This document shows positions 1 through 7,800 of a stretch of 35,432 nt of DNA, in pieces. Source of the DNA: CAYWVO01 sp964461835 (lineage in GTDB: Bacteria > Zixibacteria > MSB-5A5 > WJJR01 > JAJRUJ01); assembly GCA_964461835.1 (NCBI GenBank), contig CAYWVO010000035.1, forward strand, positions 1-35,432, given 5' to 3'. Within the stretch, counting starts at the first letter, position 1; every line of letters begins with the position of its first letter. The notes below the pieces were generated by a model. The model saw only the letters and a list, made by a program, of their open reading frames with translations. It was not told where the DNA came from and ran no database searches. Position numbers and translations under genes: made by a program.

Positions 1-1
1 C

Positions 2-142
2 ACGGAGGCGGAGGTCAATGAGATGATCGCGGAATCCTACCAGGATTTTTGCACCGTGCGGCGGGAGTTTATCGCCGAGGGCATGATGATCCGCTCGGGC
101 GGGAAATACCGGGTGGCGTCAAGTTATAAATATCTGCCCTGA
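2..142 (+). CDS. DUF2087 domain protein, C-terminal fragment
   Basis: The open frame enters from the left edge and ends at a TGA, giving 46 residues. The visible part reads like the end of a DUF2087 domain: a TEAEVNEMI stretch, then a helix with TVRREFIAEGMM, then a short hairpin ending in KYLP. This domain is a small winged-helix-like fold often fused to an HTH or ArsR-type regulator and annotated as a putative transcriptional regulator; that role is family knowledge, not visible here. The start and the bulk of the gene lie outside the window. It converges on the minus-strand gene at 238-888, with a dispersed hairpin repeat between them. Confidence 0.6.
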   Translation, partial: TEAEVNEMIAESYQDFCTVRREFIAEGMMIRSGGKYRVASSYKYLP

Positions 143-186
143 TTGTCCCTCAACCCTTTAAGGGAGACGGTGACCTTGGATTTGCG

Positions 187-233
187 ATAGGTCGGGTTTC
201 TCGGTTGCCACGCCGACCTCGGAATCCGACCTA
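187..233. repeat. Dispersed imperfect hairpin repeat, copy 1
   Basis: TAGGTCGG at the left and CCGACCTA at the right form an inverted repeat with further partial pairing (TTTCTCGG against the CCGAGG read from the other strand). It lies between two convergent genes, a typical site for REP-like elements that can double as bidirectional terminators. A related sequence with the same GGTTTCTCG start and CTCGGAA-CCGACC end occurs at 28930-28973, so this is likely a repeat family of the genome. Confidence 0.45.
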
Positions 234-237
234 CCGA

Positions 238-888
238 TCACTCCAACCGGTACTCGGTAACCTCGCCCTCCTCATTGAAGGTGAAAATCAACGCATATCC
301 AAACGAGAACAGTTTGCCGGCATTGCCGACCGAGTAATGCGCGCGAAATAGTTCGCCATCGGGCGGCCCCAGCCGTTCCTCCAATTCCCGCACCGGCCGG
401 CCGATCCAGCGAACCCGACTCACCAGGTTCTTCACCATGCGACCCCGTTCTTTCGGGGTCGCGATCCGCCAGACTGTCTCATCGAATTTTGCGTTCTCCA
501 TTTTCGATGGTCGACGGTCCAAGCGTACTTCATCGATGATGTTCTGGATATCGGCGCGAAACATGATGACAAACTGGGAGGAATCTCCCACGGGTACCCG
601 AGAGGAGCGAGCATGCGGCGCGTCGGTCTCGCCGAGGTGGTACCAGTACAACCGCTCATCCAAATCGGGGAAGCCGAGCAACGCGTACAGTTCTCCCCGT
701 GAATAGCCGGTGAAATCAAAGCGGTCCAGAAGATCATGAACCATGCGTCCCTTGGTGGACGGGGAGGCCTCCTGCCACACCTCGCTGTCAAAGGACAGCG
801 GCTTGACCGATTGGTAGACCAGCCAGGCGGCCAGGATCAAAAATCCCACCGCAATGATAACTGTCCAGCGAAAATAGGGATTTTGCAT
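238..888 (-). CDS. Membrane-anchored protein with duplicated BamE-like domain
   Basis: This 216-residue protein starts with one hydrophobic helix (about residues 8-28) and has no lipobox Cys, so it is probably anchored in the inner membrane with the rest outside the cytoplasm. The remainder is two copies of one module: FDSEVW…KGRMVHDLL…LYALLGFPD (about 33-125) and FDETVW…RGRMVKNLV…LEERLGPPD (about 135-216). A helix followed by an LLG-x-PD turn and a strand hairpin resembles small BamE/SmpA-like domains. The function is unknown. Both halves keep the W, the GRMV and the LG-x-PD turn, so this is an internal duplication rather than chance similarity. Confidence 0.7.
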   Translation of the reverse strand: MQNPYFRWTVIIAVGFLILAAWLVYQSVKPLSFDSEVWQEASPSTKGRMVHDLLDRFDFTGYSRGELYALLGFPDLDERLYWYHLGETDAPHARSSRVPVGDSSQFVIMFRADIQNIIDEVRLDRRPSKMENAKFDETVWRIATPKERGRMVKNLVSRVRWIGRPVRELEERLGPPDGELFRAHYSVGNAGKLFSFGYALIFTFNEEGEVTEYRLE

Positions 889-942
889 CGTTACCGCCTC
901 CTGCCACAGTAACGATACGAATTCTGCAGATGTTTACTACTG

Positions 943-967
943 AAAAAGCCGGCTTGGATGACCGGCT
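943..967 (-). terminator. Rho-independent terminator
   Basis: Read on the minus strand, AGCCGG and CCGGCT form a perfect 6-bp stem around a 9-base loop, directly followed by a run of T. It lies 22 bases past the stop of the 59-residue minus-strand gene at 990-1169, in the right orientation to end its transcript. Confidence 0.7.
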
Positions 968-989
968 CTCCATGGATTATACGGGTGAG

Positions 990-1169
990 TCACTCACTGC
1001 CGCGGCGGGAAACATCGGTGCGCAACCCCCAGATCCAACACGCCAGTCCCCACAGTGTGACCATGATTCCATTCTCCGCATGGCTCGAATAGGTCAGAAA
1101 AGCCAAGTCGATGAAACCCAGAATAATAAGAATGAGGCCGAGAATATACCACGTTCCCGATTTCTTCAT
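990..1169 (-). CDS. Small two-helix membrane protein (59 aa)
   Basis: The frame encodes 59 residues beginning MKKSGTWYILGLILIILGF. Two hydrophobic segments (about residues 7-26 and 34-48) are separated by a short polar loop (SSHAENG), and the tail is basic (RTDVSRR). AGGGAGGG lies about 5 bases upstream of the ATG, and an intrinsic terminator follows the stop. Together these make it a real small gene although it is very short. It resembles the short unnamed integral membrane proteins common in bacterial genomes, and its function is unknown. Overlapping longer frames in this stretch lack ribosome binding sites and have poor composition. Confidence 0.7.
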   Translation of the reverse strand: MKKSGTWYILGLILIILGFIDLAFLTYSSHAENGIMVTLWGLACWIWGLRTDVSRRGSE

Positions 1170-1226
1170 GAGACCCTCCCTGTCCTGATATCTTTGAAGT
1201 ACGTAGCATGACGATTGGCTGCTGGC

Positions 1227-1406
1227 CTATTTCGTCGGCGGAGAGTAAACCTTTTTTGCGGTGATCGTCTCAAGGGATTGGCGGGATTCGCAGGCAAAGA
1301 GCACCCGGTATTTTGACCGGGTTTCCAGCCCTTGACGGATCATCTCCTGCATCGGAATATCAGTTGTTGGTGTCTTGGGAGAGACATCCTTTTGCGGTTG
1401 AATCAT
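1227..1406 (-). CDS. Hypothetical short soluble protein (59 aa)
   Basis: The start chosen here is an ATG preceded by AGGAGG at a spacing of about 10 bases, giving 59 residues beginning MIQPQKDVSPKTPTTDIPMQ. The frame stays open upstream to 1517, but that longer form has no comparable ribosome binding site. The protein is polar with no membrane segment or signal peptide; a Pro/Thr-rich N-terminus is followed by a basic, probably helical part (QEMIRQGLETRSKYRVLF) with one Cys. I do not recognise a family. It lies 57 bases upstream of the small membrane protein on the same strand and may be co-transcribed with it. Confidence 0.45.
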   Translation of the reverse strand: MIQPQKDVSPKTPTTDIPMQEMIRQGLETRSKYRVLFACESRQSLETITAKKVYSPPTK

Positions 1407-1775
1407 TAAACTCAAACCTCCTGTTAATCGTGCCCATCTGCCGAGCACGGCCACCATCACACTCGCCACGCCGACCTTTCGGTCCACCGACCGGGCAAAC
1501 CGGTACCAGAGCTGCAAATGCGATTCCTGACCGGACTATTTCTGCAGAGACCTCTGCAGAGACCACAACCGATCGCACCGCAATTGCTTAACGCAGGCTG
1601 TTTTTCAACTAAGTACGGCATCCCCCAATGGTCTCACCGAATCTGAGGGATTCTGACCACACCCCCGGGGATGGCCCCCATCACTTTCTCTGCGCATCTT
1701 CCAACCGTCAAAATGACGCATCACGGTGCTCCCGGTCTATGCAATGACACGCCAAACGTGTACATTAGGTGCATT
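1407..1775. other. Intergenic region without a supported gene
   Basis: This stretch separates the minus-strand 59-residue gene from the rightward MATE gene, so it should hold two divergent promoters. Several frames are open, but none has a ribosome binding site, good composition or a recognisable family. The only structure I see is the 12-base tandem repeat at 1541-1564. Confidence 0.5.
1541..1564. repeat. Perfect 12-bp tandem duplication
   Basis: TCTGCAGAGACC occurs twice head to tail, and each copy contains the palindrome CTGCAG. It lies about 210 bases upstream of the MATE gene in the divergent intergenic region, so a role as a double operator is possible but unproven. Confidence 0.6.
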
Positions 1776-3164
1776 ATGTCCTTCTCCGCGCTACGATTAT
1801 CATTAATCAAATCGATCTGGCGCTTATCCTGGCCGATCGCCGGAGCCAATCTCCTGTTGCGCGGGGCAACTATTATCGATACCGCGATGGTGGGCCGGCT
1901 CGGCGGGTCCGAACTCGCCGCTGTCGCGGTTTCCCAGATTATCATTTTCGTTGCTCTCGTGGCCATTCAGGGGCTGGCCACCGGAGGTCAGGTGATGACC
2001 GCCTTCCACACCGGCGCCAAACACCATGGGCGCGCGCAGGCGACCGCCGGTGCAGCGATAACGTCCGGGATAATCTTCTCCCTGGGGGCCATGGTCATCC
2101 TGCCCTGGCTGTCGGAACCGCTGGCCAAACTGATGGGGGCATCCGCAGAGACCGTTGCACTGGCCTTAGACTATCTTTACTGGATTTGGATTTTCATCGC
2201 CTTCCGCTCGCTGCTGATTATCATGTCCCGGATTTTTCACGGTTACGGTGATAGCGCCACGCCCCTCTGGGTTGTGGGCGGAGTCACGGTCGGGCATGTT
2301 GCCCTGGCGTACCCGCTGATCTTTGGGGCATGGGGATTTCCGGACTGGGGCGTGGCCGGCGCATCATTCGCCACCGGGGTCTCCGAATGTGCCGGGGTCA
2401 TGGTTTTATGGACAATCGGCGTACGCCGAGGGTTTTTGCGCACCGATATCTGGCGATTCTCGCACGGTGACTTGCGCGAGGTTATCCGCACCGGGGCGCC
2501 GACCTCCGGCGAGCGGTTATCGATGACCTCCATGCAGTTTGCCTTTGCGCGCATTATTAACTCCGTGTCAGAGTCAGCCTTCGCGGCATTTCGAGTTGGC
2601 GTCGATATTCAGGCGTTCTCCTTTTTGCCGGGGATCGGTCTGGCGAATGCGGCGACTACGCTGGTGGGCCAAAGCCTCGGTGCAAAAAATCAACGCCGCG
2701 CCAAACGATCCGCCGTACTGACGCTTCTGCTGGCGGCCGGTTACATGATTCCGATGGGACTATCCTACTTTTTCCTCGGCGATCTCTGGTTCCGTGCCTT
2801 TACCAATGATCCGGCGGTGCTCAATCACGGCTATGTCTTCATGAAATTCGCGGCGTATATGCAGATCCCCTTGGCGGCGTCGATGGTGTTCTCCGGTGCG
2901 CTGCGCGGCGCAGGGGAAAATAAATGGGTCATGTATTCCGCCATGCTGTTTGGCTGGGGGGTGCGCATTCCGGCGGCGTTCATCGGTACCGCGCTATTGG
3001 GCGCCCCGGTTTACTGGGCCTGGTTCACGCTGGCCGGTGACTGGACGCTGCGCTCGATTTGGATGTACGCTCGCTTTCGCTCGGATACGTGGCGGCTATC
3101 GCCAGAGAAAATAGTTATCACCCGACCATCGGATGCCATGCCGCCGCGGCAGGCATCCGTGTAG
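1776..3164 (+). CDS. MATE family multidrug/Na+ efflux transporter
   Basis: This 462-residue integral membrane protein has the MATE (NorM/DinF) pattern: an N-terminal helix with PIAGANLLLRGATIIDTAMVG, many hydrophobic segments arranged in two similar halves, and a second-half element (GLANAATTLVGQSLGAKN) that matches the conserved V-GQ-GA loop of the family. MATE proteins export cationic drugs or metabolites in exchange for Na+ or H+ across the inner membrane; the substrate cannot be read from sequence. The frame is open further upstream to 1671, but the ATG at 1776 gives the usual family length and start, with AGGTG just before it. It is the first gene of a probable three-gene rightward operon. 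Confidence 0.9.
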   Translation: MSFSALRLSLIKSIWRLSWPIAGANLLLRGATIIDTAMVGRLGGSELAAVAVSQIIIFVALVAIQGLATGGQVMTAFHTGAKHHGRAQATAGAAITSGIIFSLGAMVILPWLSEPLAKLMGASAETVALALDYLYWIWIFIAFRSLLIIMSRIFHGYGDSATPLWVVGGVTVGHVALAYPLIFGAWGFPDWGVAGASFATGVSECAGVMVLWTIGVRRGFLRTDIWRFSHGDLREVIRTGAPTSGERLSMTSMQFAFARIINSVSESAFAAFRVGVDIQAFSFLPGIGLANAATTLVGQSLGAKNQRRAKRSAVLTLLLAAGYMIPMGLSYFFLGDLWFRAFTNDPAVLNHGYVFMKFAAYMQIPLAASMVFSGALRGAGENKWVMYSAMLFGWGVRIPAAFIGTALLGAPVYWAWFTLAGDWTLRSIWMYARFRSDTWRLSPEKIVITRPSDAMPPRQASV

Positions 3165-3195
3165 GCAATAGGCCGTAATTTGATGGAGATTAACC

Positions 3196-3945
3196 ATGAC
3201 CGTACATCAGGAACAAAGCGATACCATCACCACCGTTCGCTTAGAGAACGGCAAGGTGAACGCGCTCTCCCGCGAGGTAGTCGATGCGTTGCACCAGAGC
3301 TTGCAACAACTGCGCGACGACGGGCAAACCCGCGCGATGATCCTCACCGGTACCGGCGCGTTTTTCTCATTTGGCCTGGATGTGCCACAATTGCTCACCT
3401 TTGATCGTTCGCAGCTAACCGATTACCTGCACCGGTTCTGTCGGCTGAAAACTGATCTGTATCTGTTTCCCAAACCCGTGGTAGCGGCAGTGAACGGACA
3501 CGCGACCGGCGGTGGTTGCATGTTGGTTCTGCCCTGTGATTACCGTATCATGGTCTCCGGCAAAGCCAAAATATCCCTTAACGAAATCAATCTTGGCGTG
3601 CCGGTCTTCGCGGGGAGTGCGGCGATATTGCAGGCCTCAGTCGGGACACGCACTGCTGAAACGATTTTGTATGAGGGCGGCATGTTATCCTCCGAGCAGG
3701 CCCAACAGTACGGCATGGTGGATCAGGTAGCCGCGGCCGGAGACCTGATGATCACTGCCCGGGAAAAAGCGGCAGAGTTGGGCGGCAAATTCCCGCCGGC
3801 CTTTGCGCAAATTAAATCGTTGCAACGCCGACCGATTGCCGATAGGTTTATCCCGCGCGAGGAGGACGGAATCGAACGATTTGTCGATGTCTGGTTGAGT
3901 GATCACGCGCAGTCGATTTTGCAAAAGTTGACCATTCGGGAGTAA
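3196..3945 (+). CDS. Crotonase family, probable delta3,delta2-enoyl-CoA isomerase
   Basis: This 249-residue protein has the full crotonase core: an oxyanion-hole segment FFSFGLDVPQ (57-66), a second at NGHATGGGC (100-108), then CDYRI (114-118) and ISLNEINLGVP (126-136). True hydratases have two catalytic Glu. Here the first position (CEL in hydratases) is Met109, and only Glu130 (LNE) remains. That pattern, with GLD and CDYRI, matches the ECI1/DCI isomerases, which use one Glu to move a 3-enoyl double bond to the 2-position during beta-oxidation of unsaturated fatty acids. GGAG lies about 8 bases before the ATG, and the gene follows the MATE gene by 31 bases. Confidence 0.82.
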   Translation: MTVHQEQSDTITTVRLENGKVNALSREVVDALHQSLQQLRDDGQTRAMILTGTGAFFSFGLDVPQLLTFDRSQLTDYLHRFCRLKTDLYLFPKPVVAAVNGHATGGGCMLVLPCDYRIMVSGKAKISLNEINLGVPVFAGSAAILQASVGTRTAETILYEGGMLSSEQAQQYGMVDQVAAAGDLMITAREKAAELGGKFPPAFAQIKSLQRRPIADRFIPREEDGIERFVDVWLSDHAQSILQKLTIRE

Positions 3946-3957
3946 GCGAGTCAAACC

Positions 3958-4164
3958 ATGGGCACGTTTCGTCTGATAACCATCGGCGGCGGTTTACTGT
4001 TGATACTGTACGGCCTGTATTCAATACACAGCGGGAGCATTATTACCATCTGGGCGCGGCTGGCGCCGCGCCCGACCTTGGTCTACTGGATTACACTGGC
4101 GGCCTGCCTGCTGATCGGCGTGATGAACCTCTTCATGGGGATCCGGTCGTTCTTTGTGGAGTGA
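3958..4164 (+). CDS. Small two-helix membrane protein (68 aa)
   Basis: The 68-residue product has two hydrophobic segments, about 6-23 (LITIGGGLLLILYGLYSI) and 43-62 (VYWITLAACLLIGVMNLF), joined by a short loop containing the basic RLAPRP. No catalytic motif or family is recognisable. It starts 12 bases after the isomerase stop, so it is probably the last gene of that operon. Its stop lies only 27 bases from the stop of the convergent minus-strand immunity gene, and no clear terminator hairpin separates them. Confidence 0.65.
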   Translation: MGTFRLITIGGGLLLILYGLYSIHSGSIITIWARLAPRPTLVYWITLAACLLIGVMNLFMGIRSFFVE

Positions 4165-4191
4165 GGGGGAATTATCCATGTTTTCGGCCGG

Positions 4192-4788
4192 TTACTCTTC
4201 CAACCAATAATCTAAGTCAGGGTTTAATTCTCTGCCGTGATCCCACTCTCGATCAGCATCGTAGTCGAGGTACTTATCGTCATCGAGAAAGTATATGCCG
4301 TCTCGGTAGCAATCCCGCACGAATGTCAGAAAGATATTGGAATTCACGTGCATGAGTTGAGTCGCATCATCGTGTGAGACATCATAGATTTCATCTTCTC
4401 CGTTATCCTTATTGGCTAGCACGCAAATATAGTCGCTAGAGTAATTCGCCAAGACCGGAAAGAGAAACCCACCAGTTTCGTTGTGTAGTTCCTTGAAACG
4501 ATCGCCAAGTTTTGAAACTTCTTGCGCCAATTCCCTTAAATGAATGAGCCGATATCCTGGGGTAAGATCCATAAATTGCTGATCCTGAATCTGATGAGGC
4601 GTACCGGCCACTTCGCCGTAAATGGCATAAAGGATCTCCGGAATATCCGCGCGCTCGTTGACCAGCGGCAGCAACGCATCGGTTATTTCAGCTTCGGTAA
4701 AACCACTTCCAAGTGTGGAGCGATATCCTGGCCGGGAGGTTTCGGCCAAGGAAAGGATTTCCGTAAAGAGGTCGATATTCTCTGGCAT
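4192..4788 (-). CDS. SUKH (SMI1/KNR4)-like immunity protein
   Basis: This 198-residue acidic cytosolic protein has no signal peptide. The order of features fits SUKH-superfamily immunity proteins: a helical N-terminus with PEILYAIYG (about 50-58), PGYRLIHLREL (77-87), the core strand FLFPVLANYSSDYICV (108-123), and an FLTFVRDCYRDG helix near 153-164. SUKH proteins bind and neutralise nuclease and other toxins made by the same cell. The gene lies 62 bases downstream of the Rhs effector on the same strand, with GGAG about 9 bases before the ATG, which is where a cognate antidote is expected. The gene is visibly more A+T-rich than the T6SS core, consistent with toxin-immunity exchange. The family call rests on pattern reading. 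Confidence 0.7.
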   Translation of the reverse strand: MPENIDLFTEILSLAETSRPGYRSTLGSGFTEAEITDALLPLVNERADIPEILYAIYGEVAGTPHQIQDQQFMDLTPGYRLIHLRELAQEVSKLGDRFKELHNETGGFLFPVLANYSSDYICVLANKDNGEDEIYDVSHDDATQLMHVNSNIFLTFVRDCYRDGIYFLDDDKYLDYDADREWDHGRELNPDLDYWLEE

Positions 4789-4850
4789 AATGGCAACTCC
4801 GATTAGTATTCTACAACTCAGAAATTAAGAAAGAAATCATTTTTGTGTTC

Positions 4851-7800
4851 CTAATCGACTATCTCTATATCAAATTCGTCACCCTCTTTGATTCCGTTTT
4901 CTCGATAAAAATCACCAAGATCTCGACCCGCAGCCTGGTTTTCCGCACTGGGAACGGGTTCGACGTGTGCTCCCTCACCTCCTTGCTGCGTTGAGGCGTA
5001 CGGAAACTCATCGTAGTCATGTCCTTCAGGGGGAGGCCCTTCTTCTTTACGAATTTTCTTTTGAGAGTGGTATCGGTTCTTTTTGGCAGCCTTCTTGCCT
5101 CCTCCCCGTTTTAGACCCTTCAAGGAGTGTCCTTCCTTTTGCGCATTATCCAGCATCTTGGTGTGGTTTGGGTGTTCCTTTCTGGAGACTTGATGTGTCG
5201 GTCGAGCAGGCGGAGCTTCCGCCGCCCCACTTGTCGACGGTCCCCCCTCCGCATCCGGGCCGTCTTTCGGCTTGGCGTCATCCGCTTTGCTGCCTTTGGT
5301 AGTGCCCTGGCAGGTCAACCCATCCAAGTCGACTGCACCCAGCGGATTGGCCGGGTAGGCATACAGATTTAATCCCCCTGCCAAACCGTGCGGATCGGAC
5401 TGCAAATACCGGCCCAATTCCGGGCTGTAGTAGCGGAAGCGATTGTAATGCAAGCCGGTCTCGGCATCGTAATAGTGTCCCGGCCACCGCAGTGACAGCT
5501 CAGTGGTGCTGTCGGGATGAACCCGTGCGCGGCCGTAGGGGTCGATTTCCGCCTGCCAGACAATCGCGCCCGTATCATCCTCAACGCGAACCGGCATCCC
5601 GATATTATTGGTGAAGAGATAATACCGGGTTCCCGACTCAGGATCGGCGCCGAGCCCATCATAATCTACAAACATAAACGGTACCAGGGATGCTTCATCG
5701 GTGTAGACGTACACCCGCAGCCGTTGCCCGCCGAATACCTCCGCCGCGAGACGGAAATCATCCCAGTAACACTCAACGGTCTTCTCACCCCAACTCTTTC
5801 GAATCCGCCGGCCGAACGCGTCATACTCGGCAGTCCATTCACCTTCCCGGGTGACGATGCGAATCAGGCGGTCGCAGGAGTCATATTCGTATGAGGTCGT
5901 ACCGCCGGGGCCGGTGCGGGAGGTCACATTATTGCGTTGGTCGTAGGTAAACAAGTCGCCATTGGCTTCAATCAGCCGATTTTGGTCGACGGTGACCTCA
6001 CTCAAGCCCGGCTGTCCGACCAAATTACCGGCGGCATCGTAGCGATAATCCCGCACCGTGCCATCGGGCAGAATTTCTTTGGTGAGCCGGCGCAGGGAAT
6101 CATATTCATACCGGGTCGTACCCCTGGCCGAATCGTCAATTGCCAGGACACTTCCCTCACCGGAGTAGGTAAACTCCCGGCTGCGCACCCGGCCGTTATC
6201 CTCCGGCCGTCGCGAGGCTTTCCCCAGACACCGGCCGTCGGCATCGTACCGTGCCACCTCGGTGGTACCGTTGGCCAACGCCCGGCACACCGCACGACCA
6301 CCGGGAAAATCAAACCGATGCACCCCGCCGGTGGGATCGGTAATCGTTACGCCGGGGATATCCTCAGCTTCATGATCGTAGACCGTGATGAACCGTTCCA
6401 ACACCTCACTGGCGGTCAGGGCAGTGCCGTCGAACGCATGCCGCACCCCGAGTCCGTCGCGCATGTCACTGTCTTGTTTGCCCTCGGGACTGTAGGAGAG
6501 CATTACTGCCGAGGTCTTTGTTGTGCCGCCGGCAAAGCGACCTTGATCGTCATACGAGAATGTGTGCGTATCGCCCGAGGCGAGTATCCGTTTGCTCTTC
6601 GCACCGCCGGGGCCGATTTCAAACGTGAGCAGCCGGCTGCCCTCGCGGTCGCACTTCTCGATTAGATTGTCGGCCGGATCGTACCGGTACCGGTCTCGGA
6701 CTTCCCCATGACGGGTGATGGCGACGGTTCGGTCTTTAAGGTCTCGCTCGTATTCAGTGGTTGTTCCGCCGGGATCAGTCACCGCAATAATTTCACGACG
6801 GCGGGAATGCCTATAGGCGGTTACACTTCCATGGCTGTCGATCTCCCGCATCGGGGTGTCGATTGAGCCATACTCAAGGCGAATTACTTTGCCGTCCCGA
6901 TCTTCGATCCCGACAATATTGTCATTGGGGTCATACTGCCAGCGGCGACGATGGCCGCTTACATCAATCCGCTCGACGGCCCGCTGCTGGGCATCGTGCA
7001 CAATCGTCGGCTGCGCGGTTGTCCTTGGGGAAAGGACCTCGTCCAGTGAACCAGCGGCAAGCGGTTCCCGTTCTCCATACAGCCAATGGGTGATTTCTTT
7101 TGGAAATGTCTCAATACGCGGACCCAATGGTGTTTCGGGCGCCAATGTTTCCGCGCGCACCAAGTCGCCGAATTCCCAGACTTCAGCGGCCTCCGGCAAC
7201 TCGTAGGCGAGCGGATTCGGCTCGCCGACATCCAGTCCCGGCGGGGGCAACCGGTTGCCCAAGGGCCCGACGCGGTAGAGGAGGGCGCCGAATTCGTCGT
7301 AGACATACTCGGTCACGTCCCCGTTCGGATCGATCTCCTCCATGATCAACCCGTCTTCGTCGAGCACCCATTCGGTGGTGCCACCATACGGATCGATCAA
7401 CTTGACCAGCACATCGTCTTCATCGAAGAAATACAGCCATTTGCCGCCGTCGCCGGCGGTCCGAATGGTACATTTCGGCATCTCCAAATACTCGTACCGA
7501 CTTTCAAAGACACCGTCCTCACCGCGAGCATGAATACAGCGGCCTAGGCTGTCGAAGGTATACCGGAGCGTATACCCGTTGCGGGTGGTCATGCTGGTCA
7601 TGCGATGATACGCGTCGTAGGTGTAGTACTCCTCGGCCTCCATCGCATCCTGCCAAGCAACCATATCGCCGTGCTCATTGAACCGATACTTGGAAATAGT
7701 CAGCGGCGCGTTGTCTTCCCGCTGCAATTCCAAACGAGTAATCCGGCCGTAACCGTCGTAGGTGATTCGAACATCCAGTTCCTGGTAATCACAGATCTGA

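Noticed and set aside
1313..1591. Plus-strand open frame of 92 codons overlapping the 59-residue minus-strand gene
   Set aside because: It has no ribosome binding site and poor composition, and the opposing minus-strand frame has AGGAGG at the right place.
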